Origin: Bacilli bacterium
Lineage (GTDB): Bacteria > Bacillota_I > Bacilli_A > RFN20 > CAG-826
Direction of reading: 5' to 3'
NCBI GenBank assembly: GCA_900767825.1
Contig: CAAGAN010000028.1
Coordinates: forward strand, 1 to 64,000
DNA length: 64,000 bases
Shown: piece after piece, positions 24,500 to 33,489 of the stretch
Layout of the letters: each line of letters begins with the position of its first letter
Position numbering within the stretch: the first letter of the stretch is position 1
Program-made: the position numbers and the translations under genes
Notes under the pieces: generated by a model
Seen by the model: the letters and a program-made list of their open reading frames with translations, nothing else
Database searches by the model: none
What the model was told of the DNA's origin: nothing

Positions 24500-25908
24500 T
24501 AACCAACTGACCCCACCATGTCCATCTTAATTAGTTGATTAAGCTCAACTGCATATTCCATTGGCAATTCTTTAGAGAATGGTTCAATAAAGCCCATGAC
24601 TATCATCTGCGTCGCATCTTTTTCGGATAATCCACGACTCATTAAATAGAACAATTGGTCTTCACTAATCTTAGAAACAGTAGCCTCATGCTCGATATAA
24701 GAGGCAGAATTTTGTATTTCATTAGTAGGAATAGTATCGCTTCTACTTGCTTCATCTAGGATCAAAGTGTCGCACTCGACATGAGATTTTGATCCGATTG
24801 CATTAGGCTCACTACGTACAGTTCCCCTATAATTAGCAACGCCTCCACCTTTAACGATGGATTTAGAAATAATGGTCGAGGAAGTATTTTTTCCTTTATG
24901 AATCATTCTAGCCCCAGCATCTTGGTATTGGTCCTTGCTTGCAACAGCAATAGAAATGCAAGTTCCTTTAGCCCTATCACCAGCTAAGATGCATCCAGGA
25001 TATTTCATATTGACCATGGAACCGATGTTTCCATCTATCCATTCCATCAATCCATCTTCTTCAACATAGGCACGCTTAGTAACTAGATTAACAATATTAT
25101 TAGACCAGTTTTGAACAGTCGAATAACGGCATCTAGCGCCTTTGCCAACATATATTTCAACAACAGCAGCATGCAAGGAATCTTTTGAATAAATTGGGGC
25201 AGTACAGCCTTCGACATAATGTAAGTCAGCCCCATCATCAACAATGATTAAAGTCCTTTCGAATTGGCCTGATTTTTCATTGTTAATTCTAAAATAAGAC
25301 TGCAAAGGTTTGTCCAAATGCACGCCTTTTGGAACATAGATAAAGCTTCCTCCGCTCCAAACTGCACCATTTAGTGCGGAAAATTTATTATCGGCAAAGG
25401 GAACAATTGTATTGAAATATTTCCTAACTAAATCCGGATACATTTGTAAAGCCATATCAGTAGAAAGGAAGATTACTCCTTTTTCTTCGACTTCTTTTAA
25501 CATGTTGTGATAAACAACTTCGGATTCATATTGGGTAGAAACACCTGAAAGATATTTTTGTTCGGCTTCAGGAATACCTAGTTTAGAAAAAGTATCCTTA
25601 ATAGTCTTAGGGACTTTATCCCATGTATTTTCTTCTTTTTCGCTTGGCCTAGTAAAATATGTATAGGTATCAAAATCCAAAAAAGACAAATCGGGTCCAA
25701 AAGAAGGCATTTTCATAGCCTTAAAGGCACGATAACTCTTCAAACGGAATTCCTTCATCCATTCAGGTTCATGCTTCAACGAAGATATTTCCTTGACTAT
25801 ATTTTCATTTAAGCCCTTTCCAGTAGAAAGAATGGATACGTCTTTGTTTTTGAAACCGTATTTATACTGTTCATCAACGATTTCGCTAGCTTTAGTCTTA
25901 TCGTCCAT
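24499..25908 (-). CDS. sufB: Fe-S cluster assembly scaffold SufB
   Basis: SufB is the scaffold of the SufBCD complex on which iron-sulfur clusters are built. The 469-residue protein shows family blocks SVFIYVPKG-like GSFIYVPKGVHL, VDDGADLHYVEGCTAP, and the C-terminal ISEDQLFYLMSRGLSEKDA. The conserved Cys of EGCTAP and of HVECDTLIL are present. It is the last gene of sufC-D-S-U-B, overlapping sufU by 11 bp. Confidence 0.97.
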   Translation of the reverse strand: MDDKTKASEIVDEQYKYGFKNKDVSILSTGKGLNENIVKEISSLKHEPEWMKEFRLKSYRAFKAMKMPSFGPDLSFLDFDTYTYFTRPSEKEENTWDKVPKTIKDTFSKLGIPEAEQKYLSGVSTQYESEVVYHNMLKEVEEKGVIFLSTDMALQMYPDLVRKYFNTIVPFADNKFSALNGAVWSGGSFIYVPKGVHLDKPLQSYFRINNEKSGQFERTLIIVDDGADLHYVEGCTAPIYSKDSLHAAVVEIYVGKGARCRYSTVQNWSNNIVNLVTKRAYVEEDGLMEWIDGNIGSMVNMKYPGCILAGDRAKGTCISIAVASKDQYQDAGARMIHKGKNTSSTIISKSIVKGGGVANYRGTVRSEPNAIGSKSHVECDTLILDEASRSDTIPTNEIQNSASYIEHEATVSKISEDQLFYLMSRGLSEKDATQMIVMGFIEPFSKELPMEYAVELNQLIKMDMVGSVG

Positions 25909-26350
25909 CTTTCTTCTCCTTTAGTAAGCAATCCATTGCATCCCAGCCAATAGTAGCGCAATGAATCCTAGCAGCTTGTTTTCCAGTGTTCATGAAAGCA
26001 AGAGCTTCATCTAGAACACTAGCATCATATTCTTCTTCATGAAGCATATGGCGATATTGTTCGATTATATATTCGGCTTGCTCTTTGCTTTTTCCAATTA
26101 ATAAATCACAAAGGATATCACTAGATGCAGTCGATATAGCGCAAGCTACCCCATCCCAGCACGCATCTTTTACATTGCCATTTTCATCATATTTAAGGAA
26201 AACATCGATATCATCAATGCAATTAACAGAAGATGAATGGGTAGATAAAAACCCCTCTCCTTCCATTTTGTGTTTATGTCTAGGAGAAGAATAATGATCC
26301 ATAATGATTTCTCTCATTATTTCAGGAGTGAGTTCAATTGAAATAGGCAT
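25898..26350 (-). CDS. sufU: Zinc-dependent sulfurtransferase SufU
   Basis: SufU takes sulfur from SufS for delivery to SufB in Gram-positive bacteria. The IscU-like fold is seen in MDHYSSPRH, the first metal-ligand block VNCIDDIDVF, then GVACAISTASSDI and the C-terminal ARIHCATIGWDAM. The three Cys and one Asp that bind zinc are in place. At 150 residues it has the extra loop that separates SufU from IscU. It overlaps sufS by 17 bp. Confidence 0.95.
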   Translation of the reverse strand: MPISIELTPEIMREIIMDHYSSPRHKHKMEGEGFLSTHSSSVNCIDDIDVFLKYDENGNVKDACWDGVACAISTASSDILCDLLIGKSKEQAEYIIEQYRHMLHEEEYDASVLDEALAFMNTGKQAARIHCATIGWDAMDCLLKEKKDGR

Positions 26351-27569
26351 TTAAGTAATCTCCTTCGCAAGTAGAAACAGCATCAACAAGAGCATCGATA
26401 TCTTCTTTTGTAGTATATAAATAGAAAGAAGCTCTTATCGTAGCAATGGTTCCTAAAAAATCTATCAATATTTTAGCGCAATGTTGCCCAGACCTACAGG
26501 CAATACCTTTAGAATTTAGATAAGTTGCAGCATCTTGAGCAAAGACATTATTTACGTTAAACGTTACAATTCCCCCCTCGGATTTCTCATTATAGATGAT
26601 GCATTTGCCTGTAGCCTTTAGTTTTTCAACACAGTATTTCTTTAATTCTTCTTCGTGCTTTTCAATGTTATCTAATCCAATAGAAGTTAGATAATCAATA
26701 GCGGCATGAAGCCCAATAATTCCTTCTAGGTTTTGTGTTCCTGCCTCAAACCTAAGTGGCGGCTCTAGATAATTTACATCGCCACACATATCAAATTTGG
26801 CATTCATTCCCCCGCCAGTCATAAAAGGTTCCATCTTTGAAAGCAAATCGAATTTGCCATACAAAACCCCAATTCCAGTTGGACCACACATCTTATGGCC
26901 AGAGAAAGAAAGGAAATCGATATCGCTATCTTTGACATCCATCTTTATATGCGGGACAGATTGGGCTCCATCGACAACAATTAAAGCACCATGTTTATGG
27001 GCAATGGCGGCTAATTCTTTTATAGGAGCGATATAACCAAGTACATTAGTCACATGGGCGACACATACCAATTTGACATCAGGGGTCAACGCTTTTTCTA
27101 GATTTTCAGGTGTTAATCTTCCATCTTTATCAAGAGGAATGAAATCAACTTGGCAACCAGTCATTTCGGAAACCTTATACCAAGGAAGAACATTTGAAGC
27201 ATGTTCAGCCTGGGTAAGAAGGATTTTGTCGTTCTTAGTTAAATATTTAACCCCATATCCAAAAGCAACAAGATTAATAGATGCCGTAGTTCCTGAAGTA
27301 AATACAACTTCGGTATCTTTTGAGTTAATAAATTTTGCAACAGCCCTTCTGGCATTTAATACTTCCATATCCATATTAAAGCAAAGGTCATAATCGCCTC
27401 TATGGGAATTGCTAGTTTCTTTCGTGTAATATCTAGAAACTGCTTCCAAAACACAATCTGGTTTAAAAGTTGTAGAAGCATTATCAAGCCAAACAAGGTC
27501 TTTCCCTTGCATCTTGATTTTGTTTCTATACATTGGAAAATCGTTTCTAATTTTATATGGATCTAACAT
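26334..27569 (-). CDS. sufS: Cysteine desulfurase SufS
   Basis: This PLP enzyme removes sulfur from cysteine for Fe-S assembly. The PLP lysine lies in SFSGHKMCGPTGIG, and the active-site Cys in ACRSGQHCAK near the C-terminus. The length of 411 is normal. I start at the ATG at 27567-27569 because GAGGAGGG lies just upstream; the longer open frame would swallow that site. The start overlaps the sufD stop (TAATG), so translation is coupled. Confidence 0.96.
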   Translation of the reverse strand: MLDPYKIRNDFPMYRNKIKMQGKDLVWLDNASTTFKPDCVLEAVSRYYTKETSNSHRGDYDLCFNMDMEVLNARRAVAKFINSKDTEVVFTSGTTASINLVAFGYGVKYLTKNDKILLTQAEHASNVLPWYKVSEMTGCQVDFIPLDKDGRLTPENLEKALTPDVKLVCVAHVTNVLGYIAPIKELAAIAHKHGALIVVDGAQSVPHIKMDVKDSDIDFLSFSGHKMCGPTGIGVLYGKFDLLSKMEPFMTGGGMNAKFDMCGDVNYLEPPLRFEAGTQNLEGIIGLHAAIDYLTSIGLDNIEKHEEELKKYCVEKLKATGKCIIYNEKSEGGIVTFNVNNVFAQDAATYLNSKGIACRSGQHCAKILIDFLGTIATIRASFYLYTTKEDIDALVDAVSTCEGDYLNAYFN

Positions 27570-28246
27570 TAAAAACCCTCCTCGATACAAGAAAGTATCT
27601 TCTTCCTTAAATCTTCATCGGAGAAATATTCGACAACAGGTTTGAGGTATCCAAGTGTAATCAAACGTTTAGCTTCTTCTTCGCTTAACCCTCTAGACAT
27701 TAAATAGAATAGATGGGAATCGTTAAGTTTACCTACTGTAGCGCCATGAGAAGCAATGACATCATTTTCGTCAATCTTAAGCACAGGGGAGCATTTGCCA
27801 TCCGCACCTTGGTCAAAAACAATAATCTTTGCTTCTTGTCTGGTGTTTGATTTTATTGCATATTTTTCAATTGAAGAAACACCAGTGAAAGTTAGTCTAG
27901 AATTATCTTGGCAAATACCATAGTTAGACATTAAGCTGTTGCTTCCTTTTTCTTTATGGAAACAAGAAGTCGAGAATATCTTTCTATCACTATTTTTACT
28001 AAGGGAAGATAAGTTCCATTTGCAAGAAGCACCTTCACTTAAATTGACATTTATCTCAAATTTTCCTGAACCATTAGAGAAATCTGCAAAAGCACCTCTA
28101 AACGAACCGCCTTTTTTAACATTTACATTGACTTTTGCAATTGGAAAATTAGAAAATGCAGCGAAATCAAGTTTTAATTCTTCGCCTTCTTCTACCTCAA
28201 AATCAAGGTCTTTTATATCATTATCAACAAGTGTTAATTGACGCAT
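27569..28246 (-). CDS. sufD: Fe-S cluster assembly protein SufD, short form
   Basis: SufD pairs with SufB and SufC in the cluster-assembly complex. At about 225 residues it is roughly half the usual length: only the C-terminal beta-helix portion remains. The family end block is clear in HGATVGKLNDSHLFYLMSRGLSEEEA, here split as ASHGATVG and HLFYLMSRGLSEEEA. I start at ATG 28244-28246 with AAAGGA upstream, just after the sufC stop. Its place between sufC and sufS confirms the role. Confidence 0.9.
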   Translation of the reverse strand: MRQLTLVDNDIKDLDFEVEEGEELKLDFAAFSNFPIAKVNVNVKKGGSFRGAFADFSNGSGKFEINVNLSEGASCKWNLSSLSKNSDRKIFSTSCFHKEKGSNSLMSNYGICQDNSRLTFTGVSSIEKYAIKSNTRQEAKIIVFDQGADGKCSPVLKIDENDVIASHGATVGKLNDSHLFYLMSRGLSEEEAKRLITLGYLKPVVEYFSDEDLRKKILSCIEEGF

Positions 28247-28251
28247 ATCAA

Positions 28252-29073
28252 TTATTCCTTTATTGCTAATCTTGTAGCACATTCGCCAATGGAAACTTTA
28301 TTCATTTCTTTTTCTTCCTTGGCAATAGAAATACCTAATTCTTTTTGGATCCATTCATAACCTTCGCTATCGATCCTCTTGATTATTTCAGGCCCGCCTT
28401 CAACAGCAATTCTACCATTAATCATAACAGCGGCACGGGTTGGATGAATCATTTCATATAGACGTGCATAATGGCTAATTACTAGGAATCCCCTGCCATT
28501 ATTTTGTTCTTCCCTAATGTTTTTAGAAACTATTTGCATAGCGTCAACGTCAAGCCCCGAATCAATTTCATCTAGAAGAGCAAATTTAGGCTCGAGCAAT
28601 ATCATTTGGAGTATTTCGTTCCTCTTCTTTTCGCCTCCAGAAAATCCTTCATTTAGGTTTCTAGAAGTCATTTCGAATGAAATACCTACTCTTTCATAGG
28701 CTTTTTTTAATTTGGAATAGAATTCAAAAAGAGTAAGAGGTTTTTCTCTTCTAGCATTAAGAGCGGCTTTTAAGAAGTCGCTAGAATTTACTCCAGGTAT
28801 TTCAACTGGGTTTTGTAAAGCAAGGAACAAGCCTTTCTTGTTACGGGTATCAACACTCATTGAAAGAACATCTTCCCCATCAAGAGTTATTGAACCACTA
28901 GTGACAGTAAATTCAGGATTGCCCATAATCGCAGCAAGTAATGTTGACTTACCATGACCATTAGGACCAAGCAAGGCAAGTGTCTCGCCTTCATTTATTT
29001 TCAAATTTACACCCTTTAGGATTTCTTTATCTTTTACCGATACATGCAAATCTTTAATGACTAGTTCGCTCAT
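28252..29073 (-). CDS. sufC: Fe-S cluster assembly ATPase SufC
   Basis: SufC is the soluble ABC-type ATPase of the SufBCD complex. Walker A is GPNGHGKST (a His replaces the usual Ser), the signature is FSGGEKKRNEI, and Walker B with D-loop is FALLDEIDSGLDVDAM. The length of 273 includes a short C-terminal extension (about 20 residues) beyond the typical 250. It opens the suf operon and has its own promoter upstream. Confidence 0.96.
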   Translation of the reverse strand: MSELVIKDLHVSVKDKEILKGVNLKINEGETLALLGPNGHGKSTLLAAIMGNPEFTVTSGSITLDGEDVLSMSVDTRNKKGLFLALQNPVEIPGVNSSDFLKAALNARREKPLTLFEFYSKLKKAYERVGISFEMTSRNLNEGFSGGEKKRNEILQMILLEPKFALLDEIDSGLDVDAMQIVSKNIREEQNNGRGFLVISHYARLYEMIHPTRAAVMINGRIAVEGGPEIIKRIDSEGYEWIQKELGISIAKEEKEMNKVSIGECATRLAIKE

Positions 29074-29095
29074 ACATACACCTCAAAGCGTGTAT

Positions 29096-29124
29096 ATTCT
29101 AGTCAGTTGCACTCTCTTAAACAA
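29096..29124 (-). promoter_or_regulatory. Probable suf operon promoter
   Basis: On the minus strand TTGTTT (29119-29124), 17 bp and TAGAAT (29096-29101) give a plausible sigma-A promoter, with about 20 nt of leader and a GAGG ribosome binding site before sufC. Confidence 0.55.
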
Positions 29125-29239
29125 CAAAAGTAATAAAAAACTTTTCTAACCAAAGATAAATCTTTGCACATTTTTCACCCCTTTTTAGGCATAAAATACC
29201 TATATTTCGCCCACACAGGCAATTACGCATAAAAAATTC

Positions 29240-29269
29240 TTGTAAGATTACTTATTAAAGTAATATCAT
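29240..29269 (+). promoter_or_regulatory. Possible promoter of the PrsA-like gene with inverted repeat
   Basis: TTGTAA (29240-29245) and TATCAT (29264-29269) are 18 bp apart. The spacer is filled by an inverted repeat ATTACTT-ATTA-AAGTAAT (29247-29264), suited to a repressor or to a bent promoter. The ribosome binding site AAGGAGG further down is 12 nt before the ATG, longer than usual. Confidence 0.4.
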
Positions 29270-29309
29270 TAACACGCTACGTTCAAGACGAAGGAGGAAC
29301 GAGTCTAGT

Positions 29310-31382
29310 ATGAAAAAAGCCAAACTCACCCTCGGAATTGTTAGTGCATTAGTTGCAACCGGTGCTTTAGCCGCTTGTAATGAGGTCACTTATAATGAGG
29401 GCGTGGTGCTATCTTACACAGACGCCGCAGGTAAAGTTACAAACTATACCGCCGAAGAACTATTCGGAAGCTATATGAATTCTAGCAGCGCTGCAAGCAC
29501 CGCATTTAACAAGGTTCAAGAAGTATTAATCAGAAAATTCTACGAAGAACCATCTCAAGCTGCCGCACTCGCGGAGTTAAAAACTAAAGCACAAAAGAAA
29601 GTCTCGGGTTTAAAAGACCAGGCTGAAACCAATGCCAAGAATAACGGGACTAAATACCAAGAAGAATTTGAGAAGCTCTTGGATAGCGCCGGTGTTGATA
29701 ATGTCGATCAACTTCTAGACCAAAAACTCTACGAAGAAGAAAAAGATAAATATACCACCGACTACTACACCCAACAAAACCTCGATGCTATCCGTGATGG
29801 CAAAAAGTGGGAAGGCCTCGAAGGTTCTGAAGATACCTATGGTCCAGTCACTAAGGGTTATCTAAAAGACAAGATGCCATATCACGTATCCCATATCTTG
29901 GTCAAACTCGGAAGTGCTTCAAGCAACGAACACGCCCAAGCTACCATTTCTTCTTCCGAATCGAAGAAGTTATCAGATGTCGTTAAGGAATTAGCTGGCG
30001 CCGATAGCACTGACGAAACCGGTAAGACCACTTCTAAAGATAGACTTACATTTGGCAACATTGCCTATAACCTTTCTGAAGACGATGGATCCGCAAAAGA
30101 ATATGGCGATCTTAAAATAATGGATAAAGATACTGAATTTGTCCAAGAATTCAAGCTTGGCCTATATGCAGTCGATGCCATTTACAACAAACAAGCAAAT
30201 GAATATGGCGCTGGTGTTAAGAACAACCTATTACCATCCGCCGATGCTAAAGTTGGAAGCGACACTGTTACTTCTTTATTCGAAGCACGTGGAATTGGAA
30301 CAATCCCTTACGGTGCCTTTGTTGCCTTAGGTGATGATGATGTTTCCTGGGCAAGCCATAGCAATGGCGAGCCTGACCTTGGATATGAAGTTAATAGCAA
30401 TTCTTCTACCTTCTATCCACGTAATGTCTTGTTCAACAAATACATGAACAACCACCAAATCGCTGTCATTACCCCAAATTCAATTGATTACAATGACTTC
30501 CTTGAAGGTACTGGATCAGTTGCAACCAACTGGGCTTCATATAAGACAAGCGAAATTGGAACTAATAATCTTCCAGTTACTGCTGGTAAAGCTTCTACTG
30601 CTTATGCTGGCTTACCTGGATTCCAAAACGATACCAAAGGCATCATTGGTTTAACCGAAAATGTCTTAACAAACGAAAAAGGACAAATCGTCTTCGCTGT
30701 TAGAGCTGGAACTTCCTCCTATCAAGGAATCCACTTCATCACCGTTGACCGTTCTGCCTTAGCTGAATATGCCACCCCAACCGGTGCCTTAGCTACCAAA
30801 GCTGATTATGGTGATGGAAAATCAAGTAACGTTACCAGCCTTTCTGAATACTGGACAATGTTATCTCCATCAAAGGTTGCTACTAGCGATGATAAGCTTG
30901 GAGATTCCAATTATTATCCTTCCTATAAGAATGGTGATAAGATTGCTGCCAAGACTACATTCGTCAACAAATTCCAATCCTCTGCCGATTCTAATTACAC
31001 CGAAAGAACAAGCAAGATCTCTAGCGCTGTAAAAGATTACGACAAGAATATGGATACCTATATGATCCAAGAATTGTTGGAAGCCAAAAATACTGATGGA
31101 GCCAAGAAAATCAACTTCAAAGACGAGAAGATTGGTGATTTAGTCAAGAGTTACATCAAATCAAAACGTGTCAAAGCTGTAGAAGACAAGCAAGATTCCT
31201 TCGACGAAGCTTGGATTACCTACGCTGAATACTTACAACAACAAGATGCCGCTAGAAAGATGAAAGACGATGGCAGCCAGCGCTTAATCTCTGAAGTCTG
31301 CGCTATCGGATATGGTTCTAATGATGCTAAAGCCAAAACTGGCGACTGGGCAAAGGGAGGAGCTTGCTACGATGGAAAATAA
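29310..31382 (+). CDS. prsA: PrsA-like peptidyl-prolyl isomerase lipoprotein with split parvulin domain
   Basis: This 690-residue lipoprotein (signal peptide with lipobox ALAAC, Cys 23) is a probable extracellular folding catalyst. Residues ~40-190 are a helical SurA/PrsA-like N-terminal part. The parvulin domain starts with VSHILVKL at 193-200, continues with a GDL...EF block at 266-281, and ends with GIHFITVD at 473-480. Between 300 and 455 lies a Ser/Asn-rich insertion, so the domain is far longer than the normal ~95 residues. A C-terminal helical part follows. The neighbourhood (HIT, YhaM) is that of Bacillus prsA. Codons are richer in C/G third bases than in many neighbours, suggesting strong expression. 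Confidence 0.8.
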   Translation: MKKAKLTLGIVSALVATGALAACNEVTYNEGVVLSYTDAAGKVTNYTAEELFGSYMNSSSAASTAFNKVQEVLIRKFYEEPSQAAALAELKTKAQKKVSGLKDQAETNAKNNGTKYQEEFEKLLDSAGVDNVDQLLDQKLYEEEKDKYTTDYYTQQNLDAIRDGKKWEGLEGSEDTYGPVTKGYLKDKMPYHVSHILVKLGSASSNEHAQATISSSESKKLSDVVKELAGADSTDETGKTTSKDRLTFGNIAYNLSEDDGSAKEYGDLKIMDKDTEFVQEFKLGLYAVDAIYNKQANEYGAGVKNNLLPSADAKVGSDTVTSLFEARGIGTIPYGAFVALGDDDVSWASHSNGEPDLGYEVNSNSSTFYPRNVLFNKYMNNHQIAVITPNSIDYNDFLEGTGSVATNWASYKTSEIGTNNLPVTAGKASTAYAGLPGFQNDTKGIIGLTENVLTNEKGQIVFAVRAGTSSYQGIHFITVDRSALAEYATPTGALATKADYGDGKSSNVTSLSEYWTMLSPSKVATSDDKLGDSNYYPSYKNGDKIAAKTTFVNKFQSSADSNYTERTSKISSAVKDYDKNMDTYMIQELLEAKNTDGAKKINFKDEKIGDLVKSYIKSKRVKAVEDKQDSFDEAWITYAEYLQQQDAARKMKDDGSQRLISEVCAIGYGSNDAKAKTGDWAKGGACYDGK

Positions 31383-32979
31383 ATTCATGAAAAAGACAAT
31401 TCTTACCTTGCTAGCCGCAACAACCATTGGACTAGCTGGTTGCTCTGATGTCGAGGCCGCTCTTCCATCTTCTAAACAAGATGAGATGATCCTAGATATC
31501 GAAAACATCCCAAATAACAATCTTCAACAAATCTATGAAGCTCTAGTTACTTCTGGTGATACAAATTCCGAAAAGATTCTCGACAATATCCTATATATAT
31601 ATGCTAAGACTCTATTTGGAAGCTTCTATGATGTAAAAAACGATGCAGGCACTGTTACCGAAGAAGGTTTATTCGCCATCGCCGGTGATGATGGTAAAAT
31701 CGCTGAGTTCATCAAGACACATTCCGTTTATGGAACTGGTGAAGAAGGTGTCAAAAACTGCAAAGCCTTCATCGCTCACATTAAAGATTCAATTCTAAAT
31801 TTCTTCTATTCAGTAATTACCAATTCTAGTTACCAAAAGAGATCGGAATTCCTAGAAGAGAAATTCTATAATGCCCAAGTTTCTGAATTATTTAATTTAA
31901 AGAAGCCATCTAGCTTTGTTACAAAGCAACTTGACGGAAACAAGACCTATAAAGATGCTGAAGAATATTTCACCGATTTATATGTCACCTATCAAGATTA
32001 TATCGAAAAGAGCCTTCTCCCAACCGCTTTTAGAAAATCGTTGGTCGAAGAATATCTAATCGAAAAGAACTATGGTTCACTTGGTAGAAGCTATGCCCGT
32101 AAAGTCCAATATATCGCTTTACCTGATATCGAAAGCAAAGATGGTGCCGCTCAAAGATTAGTTAGAAGCTATTCCAAACTAGTCATTAGTAAGACCGATG
32201 ATGAAATCAAAACTGCAGTCGCTGGAATCGAACCAGCCTCAGTTAGAGACCTTCACTTCCTAGATAATCTATACAAAGGATTATTCGAAAACGGAAGCAA
32301 AGAAGAAGCCTATGCCAATTTGATCTATGCCGAAGCTGGATTCTCTACCGAAAGAGAAGAAACCTCTTGGGGCAAAGTAAATAAGGATTATAAAGGCCTA
32401 ACCGATGACCGTAACAAGACTGGATCCACCACCGACTTCACCAATTCCGGAGCCTATACAAAGGAAATCGGACTTGAATTGAAGCGTAGGGAAATCCAAG
32501 CAACAACCAAAGTCACCGAAGGTTGGTACACTTCTACTGGATTAACCGATTTAGCCTCTTCAATAAAGACTAGATTATTCAAGATTTCCGTTGCTAATGA
32601 AGTTGATTCATTAACCACTGGAGCCAAAGGAAACTTTGGTTGGAATGTCCAAGGTTCATATTACATGATTCCTGAAACATATGAATCTAACGAAGCTTAT
32701 CCATATTGCATGTATGATAAAGACACCAAAACTTGGTATATCGTAAGAGTTGACGAAGCCGTCAAAGCTCCTAAGTTATCCCAAACTGGTGACGATAATT
32801 ACGCTGCAATGGGTAAAAATATGCGTGAAATCGTTCTAAATGTTGCTTCCTTATTATCTGATACAGATTCCTATAAGAAAGCCGCTAAACAATATTATGT
32901 TGAGAAGATGGCCTTTAGTTACCATGACCAATCCGTCTATAACTACTTCAAATCCACCTTCCCAGATCTCTTTGATTAA
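31372..32979 (+). CDS. Lipoprotein, probable degenerate PrsA-like partner
   Basis: This 535-residue lipoprotein has lipobox GLAGC (Cys 24). Its plan matches the gene before it: a helical N-terminal part with LQQIYEALV, a central block KVQYIALPD where the other has HVSHILVKL, and a block TWYIVRVDEA where the other has GIHFITVDRS. The parvulin catalytic motif itself is not recognisable, so it may be a non-catalytic chaperone. I start at ATG 31372, 11 nt after GGGAGG and overlapping the upstream stop by 11 bp; an ATG at 31387 is the alternative. No database family was assigned. Confidence 0.75.
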   Translation: MENKFMKKTILTLLAATTIGLAGCSDVEAALPSSKQDEMILDIENIPNNNLQQIYEALVTSGDTNSEKILDNILYIYAKTLFGSFYDVKNDAGTVTEEGLFAIAGDDGKIAEFIKTHSVYGTGEEGVKNCKAFIAHIKDSILNFFYSVITNSSYQKRSEFLEEKFYNAQVSELFNLKKPSSFVTKQLDGNKTYKDAEEYFTDLYVTYQDYIEKSLLPTAFRKSLVEEYLIEKNYGSLGRSYARKVQYIALPDIESKDGAAQRLVRSYSKLVISKTDDEIKTAVAGIEPASVRDLHFLDNLYKGLFENGSKEEAYANLIYAEAGFSTEREETSWGKVNKDYKGLTDDRNKTGSTTDFTNSGAYTKEIGLELKRREIQATTKVTEGWYTSTGLTDLASSIKTRLFKISVANEVDSLTTGAKGNFGWNVQGSYYMIPETYESNEAYPYCMYDKDTKTWYIVRVDEAVKAPKLSQTGDDNYAAMGKNMREIVLNVASLLSDTDSYKKAAKQYYVEKMAFSYHDQSVYNYFKSTFPDLFD

Positions 32980-33000
32980 TAAAGAAGATATATAATATAA

Positions 33001-33028
33001 GGGCAGATTAAGTTCTGCCCTATTTTTG
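33001..33028 (+). terminator. Terminator of the PrsA-like lipoprotein pair
   Basis: The stem GGGCAGA/TCTGCCC (33001-33007 with 33014-33020, 6-nt loop) is followed by TATTTTTG. Confidence 0.88.
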
Positions 33029-33042
33029 TAGAAAGGTTATTT

Positions 33043-33459
33043 ATGAAAGACGTATTCTGTAAAATCATCGATGGTGAAATCCCTTCTAGCGTCGTTTATG
33101 AAGATGATGATGTATTAGCGATACTAGACATCTCCCAAACCACTAGAGGTCATACCCTAGTCATGCCAAAAAAGCATTATGATTCCTTCTTATCTTGTCC
33201 ACAAGAAGAAATGCACAAAGTAATGGATGTTGCTAGACGTATCGGACAAGCCGAAATCTCTATTCTAGGAGCAAAGGGAGTCAATATCCTTACTAATGTC
33301 GGCGAAGTCGCTGGACAAAGTGTTCCACATTTCCATGTCCATGTCATTCCTAGATATGTCGGAGGACAAGGAGGCTTCCAAATCACAATGAAAGCTCAGG
33401 ATGTCTCTAGCATGGATCTTCCACGTCTAGCTCACGAAATCAATAAAGCCATGAAGTAA
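33043..33459 (+). CDS. hit: HIT family protein
   Basis: This 138-residue histidine-triad protein is a nucleotide hydrolase or transferase of the Hint type acting on adenosine phosphoramidates. The N-terminal CKIIDGEIPSSVVYEDD and the active site HFHVHVIPRY are complete. The N-terminal Cys could bind zinc as in some HIT proteins. It is separated by a terminator from the lipoproteins upstream; the conserved Bacillus neighbourhood hit-prsA-yhaM is kept. Confidence 0.95.
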   Translation: MKDVFCKIIDGEIPSSVVYEDDDVLAILDISQTTRGHTLVMPKKHYDSFLSCPQEEMHKVMDVARRIGQAEISILGAKGVNILTNVGEVAGQSVPHFHVHVIPRYVGGQGGFQITMKAQDVSSMDLPRLAHEINKAMK

Positions 33460-33460
33460 A

Positions 33461-33489
33461 AAAAGATGAGGTTCGCGCCTCATCTTTTT
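33461..33489. terminator. Bidirectional terminator between hit and yhaM
   Basis: AAAAGATGAGG and CCTCATCTTTT flank a 6-nt loop, with A-run on one side and T-run on the other, so it can stop transcription from both convergent genes. It overlaps the last codons of yhaM. Confidence 0.9.
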
